Assembly (NCBI RefSeq): GCF_012979275.1
Contig: NZ_JABASZ010000012.1
Coordinates: forward strand, 1 to 38,237
Direction: 5' to 3'
From: Pseudopontixanthobacter vadosimaris
GTDB taxonomy: Bacteria; Pseudomonadota; Alphaproteobacteria; Sphingomonadales; Sphingomonadaceae
Length of the DNA: 38,237 bases
Shown: positions 7,968-16,016 of the stretch, in pieces
Layout of the letters: every line of letters begins with the position of its first letter
How positions within the stretch are numbered: position 1 is the first letter of the stretch
Program-made: the position numbers and the translations under genes
Notes under the pieces: generated by a model
Seen by the model: only the letters and a program-made list of their open reading frames with translations
Databases searched by the model: none
What the model was told of the DNA's origin: nothing

Positions 7968-8849
7968 TCAGGCGGTTTCGAGCGCGGCGGAACGCGGCAT
8001 CTGCCGCGCCGCATCGGGCATCGGCAGGTTCAGCCCGGCCACCAGCGCCCGCATCTCCTGCCGCGCGACGAGATGGCTGGTCCCGAGTTCGCCGAGGTGC
8101 CCCTTGTCGAGCAGGGTCAGGCCCGAAGGGAACAATTCGCGGTAGATCACGCGTTCCGACAATCCCTTCGCGATGCGGAAGCCGACCCGGCGCGACAATT
8201 CGCCCAGCGCTTTCTCGATCCGGGCCATGTTGCGTGCCTCGACATGGCCGGTGCGGTTGCGCAGCACGACCCAGTCCATCTCGCGCCGGTCCTGCTCCAG
8301 CGTGGCGCGGCTGCGCTTCAGCCGGGCTTCCCAGATCAGCTCGGCATAGAAGGACAGCTTGCGGACCTTGAAGGTTTCCGCATCCACCTGCCCGATCAGG
8401 TCGAAATCGACGAAGCTGTCGTTCAGCGGCGTGACCAGCGTGTCCGCCTCGGTCGCGGCATGGCGGGCGAAGGGATCGTCACGGCCCGGCGTGTCGAACA
8501 CGATGAAATCCGCGCCTTCGCCCAGCCTGGCGGCCTGTTCCTCCAGCGCTTCGACACTGTCGCCCCGGAAAACCTCTGCTGTTGCGGTCGGCAGATCGAT
8601 CGCGCGCCGGCGCATGGTCTCCACCCGGTTTTCGAAATAGCGGTCGAGCGTGCGCTGACGCGGGTCGAGGTCGATCGCTGCCACCCTTGCACCCTGATAG
8701 GCCAGCGCCACGGCGACATGAACGGCGGTGGTCGATTTGCCGGTGCCACCCTTCTCATTGGCAAAGACGATGCGATGCGGCCGCGCCGATCCGCCCGCCT
8801 TGATGGCGGAGGGGCCGGAGGGGGAGGATGGAGGCCGGTTTTCGGGCAC
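7968..8849 (-). CDS. mipZ: Division-plane positioning ATPase MipZ
   Basis: ParA/MinD-superfamily ATPase of 293 residues which in Caulobacter forms a bipolar gradient and keeps FtsZ at midcell. The deviant Walker A KGGTGKST is at 33-40, after RIVFANE. The MipZ-type DLDPRQRTLDRYFENR follows the Walker A' region, and FIVFDTPGRDD is the Walker B segment. The protein starts with GTG at 8849, preceded by AGGAA with a 5-nt spacer. It is divergent from panC and leads the operon with the J-domain protein and the mutase. MipZ is characteristic of alphaproteobacteria, and this is one of the better taxonomic markers in the window. Confidence 0.93.
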   Translation of the reverse strand: MPENRPPSSPSGPSAIKAGGSARPHRIVFANEKGGTGKSTTAVHVAVALAYQGARVAAIDLDPRQRTLDRYFENRVETMRRRAIDLPTATAEVFRGDSVEALEEQAARLGEGADFIVFDTPGRDDPFARHAATEADTLVTPLNDSFVDFDLIGQVDAETFKVRKLSFYAELIWEARLKRSRATLEQDRREMDWVVLRNRTGHVEARNMARIEKALGELSRRVGFRIAKGLSERVIYRELFPSGLTLLDKGHLGELGTSHLVARQEMRALVAGLNLPMPDAARQMPRSAALETA

Positions 8850-8937
8850 GTAGGTTCCTGCTGCTGATGTTCTGGTTTGCGCTTCATGCGTCCGCCGCGC
8901 TAGGCGGCCTCACTGTCCATAAAGGAGGCGCCGCGTC

Positions 8938-9846
8938 GTGGAAACCGTTACCCGGCTCGAAAATTTGCGAATTGCCGTGGAAAAGCTGCGCGAGGGCGGC
9001 GCGACCATCGCCCTCGTGCCGACCATGGGCGCCCTGCACGAAGGGCATCTGTCGCTGGTCCGCGCGGCGCGGGAGAGGGCCGATCACGTCATCGCCTCGA
9101 TCTTCGTGAACCCCACACAGTTCGGCGCGAACGAGGATCTTGCCGCCTATCCACGGCAATTGGCCGAGGACAGCGGAATGCTGGAGGGCGAAGGGGTGGC
9201 CCTGCTGTGGGCCCCGCCGGTGGAGGAGGTCTATCCGGAAGGTTTCGCCACCAGTATCACCGTGTCAGGCGTGAGTGAGGATTTCTGCGGTGCAGCGCGG
9301 CCCGGCCATTTCGACGGCGTCGCAACCGTCGTGTGCAAGCTGTTCAACCAGGTCGCACCCGACATCGCCCTGTTCGGCGAGAAGGATTACCAGCAGCTTG
9401 CCGTCATCCGCCGCATGGCGCGCGACCTCGACCTGCTGCGCCCGCATGCTGACGACATCATCGGCATAGCGACCATGCGCGAGGACGACGGGCTCGCGAT
9501 GAGCAGCCGCAACCGCTATCTCGGCCCCGAAAACAGGCGCCGGGCAGCCGGCCTGCCCATTGCCATGCGCGCCGCGGTCAGCGATCTGGAAAGCGGCGCA
9601 GATGTGGATGCGGTGCTGAATGCCCTGCGCGCCGCCCTGCTCGATATCGGCTTCGACAGCGTGGATTATGCGGCGCTGGCCGATGCGGGATCGCTGGAGA
9701 AGCTGACCTCCCCTCCAACCGCGCCCGCCCGCCTGCTGGTCGCCGCCCGCATCGGCGGCACCCGGCTGATCGACAATCTGGAGGTTGGCCGATCCGAAGA
9801 GGCGCAGAACGAACTATCGGCAGCCCGGTGCAGGCTTGGTGCGTGA
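8938..9846 (+). CDS. panC: Pantothenate synthetase
   Basis: Cytoplasmic ligase that condenses pantoate and beta-alanine with ATP (last step of vitamin B5 synthesis). 302 residues, a little longer than the usual 280. Visible motifs are PTMGALHEGHLSL with the HxGH nucleotide-binding histidines (34-37), FVNPTQFG, FGEKDYQQL and MSSRNRYL. The start is GTG at 8938 with a strong AAAGGAGG 9 nt upstream. It is a single gene, divergent from mipZ. It marks the last housekeeping gene before the polysaccharide locus. Confidence 0.97.
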   Translation: METVTRLENLRIAVEKLREGGATIALVPTMGALHEGHLSLVRAARERADHVIASIFVNPTQFGANEDLAAYPRQLAEDSGMLEGEGVALLWAPPVEEVYPEGFATSITVSGVSEDFCGAARPGHFDGVATVVCKLFNQVAPDIALFGEKDYQQLAVIRRMARDLDLLRPHADDIIGIATMREDDGLAMSSRNRYLGPENRRRAAGLPIAMRAAVSDLESGADVDAVLNALRAALLDIGFDSVDYAALADAGSLEKLTSPPTAPARLLVAARIGGTRLIDNLEVGRSEEAQNELSAARCRLGA

Positions 9847-9958
9847 TATCCGGTTCGTGGCACGCGGCGCCGGCAACAGATGCATGGGTGCGTTTCGCTG
9901 CACAAAGGAAAGGCGACGCGTACGCTGCTTCCGAGGCTGGCGTCCAGGATCTTCACGA

Positions 9959-9976
9959 GGAGGCCTACAGGCCTCC
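9959..9976. terminator. Hairpin between convergent panC and glycosyltransferase genes
   Basis: GGAGGCCT and AGGCCTCC form a perfect 8-bp inverted repeat around AC, lying between two convergent stop codons. It has no T-run on either side, so it is a weak or bidirectional terminator candidate only. Confidence 0.4.
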
Positions 9977-9989
9977 CGCTCCGGAGAAT

Positions 9990-11120
9990 TCATGGACTCG
10001 CGCGGCGGGAAGCCACCTGTTTGTACACTTCGATCAGATGGTCGAGATAATGATCGGCATTGAAGCGTTGCTGCGCCAATGCACGGGACTGTTCACCCAT
10101 TGCCTTCAGGGCCTGATCGTCCGCTGTCAGCGCCAGCAGCGTCTCCAGAACCTGATCGACGTCGAGCCCCGTCAACATACCATTACCTTGCATGAACCTT
10201 TCGGCGCTGTCGCCCGTATCGGACAGCAGCAGGGCGTTACCCGCAGCCATGGCTTCCATAACGGATTGCGACGGGTAATTATCAGGCTCGATAAGGCTCA
10301 CGAATATGCGACTGCTCGCAAGCGCATCCGGCAAATTGGGATCAAATCCGACCTCGATCCGGTCTTCCATCCCCACCACCGCATCTCTGATTTCGGCGTC
10401 GAGCTCGCCGACACCGAGGATACGGACGCTCCAGCCGGGTCGAAGCTGCACGAACCTGCTCGCCGCCTCCGCGAATAGCAGCGCATTCTTGCGGCGGATG
10501 AACCGGTGAGCGAAAATGATCGTGTCCGATTTGCCGCCTGCCGGCAATGTGCTCTGGCGGGGTTGAAAAAAAGGACCGGGCGCTTCGATCAGCGGCACAT
10601 CAGGGGCAAGGTTGGAGAAGCGCCTCGCGACGCCCGCGCTAACCGCATGATATGCAGTGTGGGATCGTCGCCAGGGGCCAGGTCGCGTGCCCATGATGTC
10701 AGCGATATCCGGACTGGTTAATTCAAACAGCGTCGGAACATCGCGCACATGGGCGATCTGCGTATCGAGGAAGATATGTACCAGATCGATGTCCCGCTCA
10801 GCAAGCTGACGCTCTAAAGCCGGGCTGCCCAGTCGGGCGGGCAATCCGCTGTGTTCCAGCGCCGACCACAGCGCCCGACTGCGCTGGAACGGCCGAAGCC
10901 AGCGCGTCGATTTGTCCGGTAGATGCCGGTCGAGTGCCTGGCCAGCCGCTTCAGGATATGCGCGGGCAAGACTGGTGCGAAGAGCAGGGTTGATCCACAA
11001 TTCGGCCGGATAATCACGTTCCCGCAAGGCGGTGTAGATTTTCGTCGCACGGTTTTCCGCCCCCGACAATACTGCCGTAGCGACAATGATAGCGACCTTT
11101 GGCGGATGAGGTGCAATCAT
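9990..11120 (-). CDS. Glycosyltransferase, GT-B fold, family-4-like
   Basis: Cytoplasmic, membrane-associated transferase of 376 residues with no signal peptide. The N-terminal Rossmann half begins KVAIIVATAVLSGAENRATKIY. The C-terminal half has IIFAHRFIRRKNALLFAEAA (donor domain entry) and the late motif EPDNYPSQSVMEAMAAG, the E-x7-E equivalent of retaining GT4 enzymes. Its start codon overlaps the stop of the murB-like gene by ATGA, making it the third gene of a murA-murB-GT operon. Donor and acceptor cannot be read from sequence. The coupling invites the idea that it handles a sugar made by the two upstream enzymes, though GTs in this clan vary greatly in donor. Confidence 0.88.
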   Translation of the reverse strand: MIAPHPPKVAIIVATAVLSGAENRATKIYTALRERDYPAELWINPALRTSLARAYPEAAGQALDRHLPDKSTRWLRPFQRSRALWSALEHSGLPARLGSPALERQLAERDIDLVHIFLDTQIAHVRDVPTLFELTSPDIADIMGTRPGPWRRSHTAYHAVSAGVARRFSNLAPDVPLIEAPGPFFQPRQSTLPAGGKSDTIIFAHRFIRRKNALLFAEAASRFVQLRPGWSVRILGVGELDAEIRDAVVGMEDRIEVGFDPNLPDALASSRIFVSLIEPDNYPSQSVMEAMAAGNALLLSDTGDSAERFMQGNGMLTGLDVDQVLETLLALTADDQALKAMGEQSRALAQQRFNADHYLDHLIEVYKQVASRRASP

Positions 11121-12109
11121 GTCGGTCCTTCGCTCAGCAACCTGCGATAAGCCCGATCAGCTGGCCAGATCCTTCCGTTCTGATCGACGTAACGGACTTC
11201 CGGCTGCATCCGGTGGCCGCAGGTGGCTTCCACGGACTCCTGGATCTCACCGATCAGTGACAGGACATCCGCTGCCTTTGCGGCGCCGTGATTGACTATG
11301 AAGTTGGCATGAAGGGGTGAGACCTGGGCACCCCCCCGCGCCACACCCTTCCATCCGGCTCTTTCGATCATCGCACCGGGCGGCCCGAAATCGGCGTAGC
11401 TGGCCGGGTCGCTTTTGAAAACCGACCCGCAATTGGGCAATTTGCGCGGAAATTTCAGTCGGCGGGCGCGCAGGATCGAATGCATCCGGCGGCGAGCGGC
11501 CAGCGGGTCGCCGGGTTCCAGCCGCAGTTCCACCTTGGCGATCACATCATCCAGCCGCGCAAAGATCGAATCGCGATAGGCGAACTCGCAATCCTCCCGC
11601 TTGCGGTGCACCATTTCGCCAGCGGCATCGATGCTTGTGACCGATACGACATTCGCGCCGATCGATTGCCGCAAGCTGCCGCCGTTCATCATGATCAATC
11701 CACCGAGCGTGCCGGGAATGCCGCAGGTATGTTCCAGTCCGGTGAGGCCCTGCCGCTGCAGAAATCGCGCCAGACCGGGTACCCAGGCGCCGCTTTCGAC
11801 TGATACGGTGACCGGATCGATCCGCTCTGCAGCGCGGAAATGCGTGCCCAGTCTGATCGCCACCGCATTGATCGGAGAATCGCAGATCAACAGATTGCTC
11901 ATCTCACCGATGACCAGGGACGCTACTTCCGCTTCGCGAAGGACGAGGCGCAACGCGCTCAGCTCCGCCAGCGACGCCGGTTCGACCAGTAGCCGAACGG
12001 CACCCCCGATCCTCCACCAGGAATGCCTTCCTAGATCGTATCGGGTTTTGACCCGCCCCGGGCAAATTCCCTCGATCCGCCGGGCGAGACTGTCGTCGAC
12101 AGGTCGCAT
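11117..12109 (-). CDS. murB: UDP-N-acetylenolpyruvoylglucosamine reductase (MurB-like)
   Basis: FAD- and NADPH-dependent reductase that turns enolpyruvyl-UDP-GlcNAc into UDP-N-acetylmuramic acid. 330 residues when started at ATG 12109, which overlaps the murA-like stop as ATGA; the frame is open further upstream but would run inside murA. FAD-binding segments are WWRIGGAVRLLVEP, GEMSNLLICDS and GIPGTLGGLIMMNGG. Catalytic features are YRDSIF, the serine in NCGSVFK and the glutamate in QPEVRY near the C-terminus. All key residues therefore look intact. Its place between a murA paralogue and a glycosyltransferase at the edge of an EPS locus, rather than in the cell-division (dcw) cluster, suggests a second, specialised copy. 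That needs the rest of the genome to confirm. Confidence 0.9.
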   Translation of the reverse strand: MRPVDDSLARRIEGICPGRVKTRYDLGRHSWWRIGGAVRLLVEPASLAELSALRLVLREAEVASLVIGEMSNLLICDSPINAVAIRLGTHFRAAERIDPVTVSVESGAWVPGLARFLQRQGLTGLEHTCGIPGTLGGLIMMNGGSLRQSIGANVVSVTSIDAAGEMVHRKREDCEFAYRDSIFARLDDVIAKVELRLEPGDPLAARRRMHSILRARRLKFPRKLPNCGSVFKSDPASYADFGPPGAMIERAGWKGVARGGAQVSPLHANFIVNHGAAKAADVLSLIGEIQESVEATCGHRMQPEVRYVDQNGRIWPADRAYRRLLSEGPT

Positions 12110-13410
12110 CAGTCCGGTTTGGCCTCCACGCTTACTTCGGCACCCAGGGAACGCAGCTTTTCTGCAAAGTGCACATAACCCCTGCCGATCTGCCAGGCAT
12201 CTTCGATGATGGTCGTGCCCTTTGCGGTCAGACCGCAAAGGGCCAGCGCCGCGCCAGCGCGCAGGTCCAGCGCCCTGACCGTGCTGCCGTGCAACCTCTG
12301 CTCGCCACCGGTAATCGTCAGGATATCGCCTACTACATTATAGCGCGCGCCCATCCGCTCCATCTGTCCGGCATAATCGTAGCGGCCCGGAAAGCGCAGA
12401 TCGATGATGCGCGATTCGCCTTTCGACGCTGTTGCCCAGGCAGCGAGGATGGGTTGCACATCTGAATTTATTCCCGGATGCGGACCGGTGCTTACCTCGA
12501 TCGGATAGGGTCTGCCGCCCCGCACCACCAGTGATTTCTCCCCCCGAAACAATTGTGCGCCCGCCGCGGTAAGATGGGCAAGCACGACTTCCAGATCGGC
12601 ATAGGGGAAGCCGGCGATTTCCACATCGCCCCCCGTCATCACGGCCGCACATAACCAAGTGATAGCTTCCATGTTATCGGGGATCACGCGGTGATCGCAG
12701 CCACCAAGCGCCGTGACACCTTCGATGCGGATATGCTCCTGACCGAAAATCTCGATCTTCGCTCCCATCGATCTCAGCATTGCGACAAGATCCTGGATTT
12801 CCGGCCTGATATGGGGGTTCCATACGCGGGTCACCCCTTCAGCGAGCGAGGCGCAAAGAACGGCATTCTCCGTCGCTCCCGTCGAACGCATCGGCAGGTG
12901 GATATCCGTTCCGATCAGCCTGCCCGGACTGGATGCGCACAGATCGTCGCCGTCTTCCCATACGCGAGCGCCAAGCTTCTGGAAAATATCGACATGGATG
13001 TCGTATTTGCGTTCGCCCAGCTTGCAGCCGCCGGGCAACGGAACCCGCCCCTCACCCGTGCGCGCCAGCAGGCACCCGAGGATCAGCAGCGTATTCCGGA
13101 TCGAGCGGCCGGGCCATTCGAGTGCATGAGGAGGCGGGGAGCTCTCTTCGATCAGAATGCGATCGCTGCCGGATAGCGTGGTTCGCTTCCCCAGCCGTTC
13201 GAGCATGCCGACATGGATTTGCGCGTCAAGAAGCGGCGCTGGATAATTGGTCAGCACGATCGGTTCACTGGTCAGCAGACTGGCGGCGAGCAGGCGCAAT
13301 GCACTGTTCTTCGCGCCGGCAAGCTCGATGCGGCCAATGCACGGCCTCCCATTCATCGCAACTTTCAGCCGGGCGGTATCTTCGGTTATCGTGATAGTCC
13401 CGTCTGACAT
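12109..13410 (-). CDS. murA: UDP-N-acetylglucosamine 1-carboxyvinyltransferase (MurA-like)
   Basis: EPSP-synthase-family enzyme that transfers enolpyruvate from phosphoenolpyruvate to UDP-GlcNAc. From ATG 13410 it has 433 residues, close to the usual 420. Aligning by eye with E. coli MurA, Lys in GAKNS (34), Cys in GGCKLGER (129, fosfomycin-target position), Arg in the same loop, Asp in GINSDVQP and Arg in DLRAGAAL are all kept. It is divergent around these (GERKYDIH, DLRFPGRYDYAG). The frame is open to 13500, but the alignment starts near residue 14 of the shorter form and the extra stretch lies in a structured leader. It leads an ATGA-coupled operon with murB and a GT. It is probably a paralogue serving surface polysaccharide; a sole essential MurA is the alternative. 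Confidence 0.9.
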   Translation of the reverse strand: MSDGTITITEDTARLKVAMNGRPCIGRIELAGAKNSALRLLAASLLTSEPIVLTNYPAPLLDAQIHVGMLERLGKRTTLSGSDRILIEESSPPPHALEWPGRSIRNTLLILGCLLARTGEGRVPLPGGCKLGERKYDIHVDIFQKLGARVWEDGDDLCASSPGRLIGTDIHLPMRSTGATENAVLCASLAEGVTRVWNPHIRPEIQDLVAMLRSMGAKIEIFGQEHIRIEGVTALGGCDHRVIPDNMEAITWLCAAVMTGGDVEIAGFPYADLEVVLAHLTAAGAQLFRGEKSLVVRGGRPYPIEVSTGPHPGINSDVQPILAAWATASKGESRIIDLRFPGRYDYAGQMERMGARYNVVGDILTITGGEQRLHGSTVRALDLRAGAALALCGLTAKGTTIIEDAWQIGRGYVHFAEKLRSLGAEVSVEAKPD

Positions 13411-13440
13411 GCGTCTGTTCAACCTGCAGTTAACGATGCA

Positions 13441-13495
13441 GCGCCGGATGGCGCACTCCGCAGCAGCTCGCATGGGAAAGACAGCCCATGCGAGC
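13441..13495 (-). promoter_or_regulatory. Structured leader upstream of the murA-like gene
   Basis: An 11-bp perfect inverted repeat (13466-13476 with 13485-13495, 8-nt loop) lies 56-85 nt upstream of the chosen murA start. Next to it is a compact GCGCC/GGCGC hairpin (13441-13454). Sequence at 13448-13452 can also pair with 13496-13500, so the small hairpin competes with an extended form of the large one. There is no T-tract. It could be an RNA regulatory leader, or a protein-binding site in the divergent promoter region. Confidence 0.4.
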
Positions 13496-13667
13496 GCCAT
13501 GTGGAAACATGAAGGGAGCGGCTAGGCCATTCGCGACTGGAAATAAACAGCCGAAGTGACTTCCGCCATTCTGCACCGCCGGCGCACTCGCACAGCGATA
13601 GGAGCCAGCCCGATCGTGTACCACGGTGCTTGCGTTTCGCGTATCTTCACCTAGACGCGTTTTTTTC

Positions 13668-14858
13668 ATGCCTGATACGAACCCTTCGCCTCGCGTGCCA
13701 CGCATCTTGTTTGCTGCAATGCAAACGCGCAATTTCTCAAATGGGGGCGTTGAAAGCGCCACACGTATTTTCGAAGCATTGAGAGCTCGATATCAGTGGG
13801 CGCTTCTGACAACCAGAGAAATGCCGCGGTTGCAGCGCTGGCGTCGTGGAGGCGCAAGGGTCATCATTGCCCCGTTTGACGAAACAGCCAGTCGATTTCT
13901 CCGGCGCCTAGCTGGGTTGCTATGGTCGCTGCGCTTTGTCAGGGAAATACAGACTTTCGAACCTGATATCGTTCATTGTAATGACATACAAAGCTATCAG
14001 GCCTACTCTTTCATTCCACGAATGTTCAGGCAAGCCCCACTGCTTTTCACCTTGCGGGACACCCGTACACCGGGCAGCAAACCTGGTCCTATTTGGCATA
14101 AGCTTGTCGATCAGGCCACGATCATAGTGGTCTTGAGTAAGGAAATGGGCGAAAATCTTTCGACGGATATCCCAGCCGCAAGGCCAAAGCTCAAGGTCAT
14201 AAACAGCATCGTGGACCTGAAGCAATTTCAGCCCACATGCGCAGACGAAAAGGCTGCTGCGCGACGCCGATTGGGCATAGCTGATGCTCAATATGCGGTC
14301 GGCTGCATCGGAGCGATAGGTGAAAAAAAGGGGCAACGGCTATTGCTGCTTGACACTCTGCCTGAATTAGCTCGATCTTGTGCTGATGCGCACCTTCATC
14401 TCATAGGAGATTGTGACCCAGCCAGCGGCGCTTATGTAAGCGACACCGTTGATGTTGCGCTGAACTCTCCTTTCGCAGATAGAGTAACTTTACACGGGCA
14501 TTCCGATGCGATGTCTGACTGGTATAAAGCACTGGACGTGATTTGCATTGCGGCGAATCATGAAGGTCTCGCCCGTGCAATGATCGAGGGTATGGCGAGC
14601 GGCCTGCCGATCGTCTCGACAGCGGTCTGCTCGGCGGACGAAATGCTCGCAGAAACCGGGGCCGGGCTGGTCGTACCGATTGGCGACAGCATTGCACTGG
14701 CTGACGCCTTGCTTCAGTACCATGACGAGAAGCTGCGGACCCTCGCTGGACGCAAAGGGCGCAAGGTTGCGGAAAGCCGGTTTTCTGAAGAGTCTCTTTC
14801 TGCTGAATGGCGTTCTGTTTATCGCCTGGCCGCAGCCATAAACGAAAATTCAGGGTAA
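13668..14858 (+). CDS. Glycosyltransferase, GT-B fold, family-4-like (low-GC)
   Basis: Transferase of 396 residues from ATG 13668. The N-terminal half begins RILFAAMQTRNFSNGGVESATRIFEAL, typical of GT4 enzymes. The donor half has VGCIGAIGEKKGQRLLL and the E-x7-E-type motif NHEGLARAMIEGMASGLPIVST. No good ribosome-binding site precedes 13668 (a run of seven T is there); GTG at 13626 would add 14 residues. Base composition is lower than in the neighbours in the first 700 bp (about 43% GC in 13921-13980 against roughly 60-70% in housekeeping genes) and returns to normal near the 3' end. That suggests a horizontally acquired or recombined gene. It begins the plus-strand run GT - GT - polymerase - GT. 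Confidence 0.87.
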   Translation: MPDTNPSPRVPRILFAAMQTRNFSNGGVESATRIFEALRARYQWALLTTREMPRLQRWRRGGARVIIAPFDETASRFLRRLAGLLWSLRFVREIQTFEPDIVHCNDIQSYQAYSFIPRMFRQAPLLFTLRDTRTPGSKPGPIWHKLVDQATIIVVLSKEMGENLSTDIPAARPKLKVINSIVDLKQFQPTCADEKAAARRRLGIADAQYAVGCIGAIGEKKGQRLLLLDTLPELARSCADAHLHLIGDCDPASGAYVSDTVDVALNSPFADRVTLHGHSDAMSDWYKALDVICIAANHEGLARAMIEGMASGLPIVSTAVCSADEMLAETGAGLVVPIGDSIALADALLQYHDEKLRTLAGRKGRKVAESRFSEESLSAEWRSVYRLAAAINENSG

Positions 14859-14861
14859 CAT

Positions 14862-16016
14862 ATGCGCGTATTGTTCTTTCTGAATGTCCTCGGCGGCGGC
14901 GGAGCGGAGATGCATTTCGTCCGCATGGCAAGCGCACTGCCTGCGCTGGGCATCGAACCGATCTTTGCGACCCTGAGGGGTGGCGGCTCGTACGAACGCA
15001 TGCTGCCCGACACAGTGGCGCACCATGTGCTGGATGTCGGCAATGGCGGCTCTACCGTCGTTCAACTCGCAAGATCGATACGGCCGCTGGCGCGGCTGAT
15101 CGACAGGTTGAAGCCCGATCTGGTTTGCGGCGTTCTCGCGCTCACCGCTCTTCCGGCGATTGTCGCTGCCCGCCGCTCCCGGCATTCGCCGAAGATCGTT
15201 CTCGGCATCCAGAACGCGCTCGAGACGGAGGTATTCACGCGCCGAACTCCGGTGGCGCTGGCGCAGAGAGCCCTCATCCCGCTGTTGTGGCCCAAAGCAG
15301 ACGGTATTATCGCTCTCTCGCACGGTGTGGCGTCCGATATTGCACGGAATGTTCCATCTTGTGCGAACCGGATCACGGTGATCCACAACAGCGGCATGCC
15401 CTCGGAGACAGAACTTGCGGAGGTCTCCCGTATCGAGCCCGAACGCCCGGAAGATCGGCGCGTGCTCGTGGCGGTTGCCAGATTGACAGCGCAAAAGGAC
15501 TATCCGACCCTGATCGCTGCCATGAAATTGCTGAAAACGCATCCGATGCCCGACTTGTGGATCCTGGGAAGCGGCGAGGAGGAAGCTGCCTTGAAAGCGC
15601 TGGTCGATCGCAGCGGCCTTGGCGATCGTGTGCATTTCCTCGGCTTCCGATCCGACGTGCTCGCCTATATGCGAGCCGCTGACCTGTTTGTCCTTTCCTC
15701 GCGCTGGGAAGGGTTCGCCAATGTCATAGTCGAAGCGATGTCGATGGGAACGGCCGTGGTCTCCACCGCCTGCCCCCATGGGCCGAGCGAGATTATCACC
15801 GATCATGTGAACGGCCGTCTGGTCCCGGTGCGCGACCCTGCCGCTCTGGCCGGCGTGATCGACGAGATGCTCGGCAACGAGGACAATCTACGCAGAATCG
15901 CCGCTGCAGGCCGCGAACGTGCGGAAGATTTCAGTGTGCAGGCGATCGCCGCCCGTTATGCCGATGCTTTTCGCGCCATCGTGCGCGAACCGTCGATCGG
16001 AGAGGTTGCCGGATGA
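14862..16016 (+). CDS. Glycosyltransferase, GT4 family
   Basis: Transferase of 384 residues. The N-terminus MRVLFFLNVLGGGGAEMHFVRMA has the glycine-rich acceptor-side loop. The C-terminal donor domain shows VAVARLTAQKDYPTLIAAM, LWILGSGEEEAALKAL and SRWEGFANVIVEAMSMGTAVVST (E-x7-E, nucleotide-sugar binding). It is close in pattern to WbnH/PglH-type enzymes that use UDP-HexNAc or UDP-hexose donors. It starts 3 nt after the previous gene's stop, with AGGG 9 nt upstream. It is immediately followed by the polymerase gene (TGA then ATG with no gap), so it is translated as part of one operon. Confidence 0.93.
   Translation: MRVLFFLNVLGGGGAEMHFVRMASALPALGIEPIFATLRGGGSYERMLPDTVAHHVLDVGNGGSTVVQLARSIRPLARLIDRLKPDLVCGVLALTALPAIVAARRSRHSPKIVLGIQNALETEVFTRRTPVALAQRALIPLLWPKADGIIALSHGVASDIARNVPSCANRITVIHNSGMPSETELAEVSRIEPERPEDRRVLVAVARLTAQKDYPTLIAAMKLLKTHPMPDLWILGSGEEEAALKALVDRSGLGDRVHFLGFRSDVLAYMRAADLFVLSSRWEGFANVIVEAMSMGTAVVSTACPHGPSEIITDHVNGRLVPVRDPAALAGVIDEMLGNEDNLRRIAAAGRERAEDFSVQAIAARYADAFRAIVREPSIGEVAG

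Noticed and set aside
13411-13500. Longer start for the murA-like gene at 13500.
   Set aside because: The extra 30 residues do not match MurA and fall over a strong hairpin; the alignment to MurA begins inside the shorter form.
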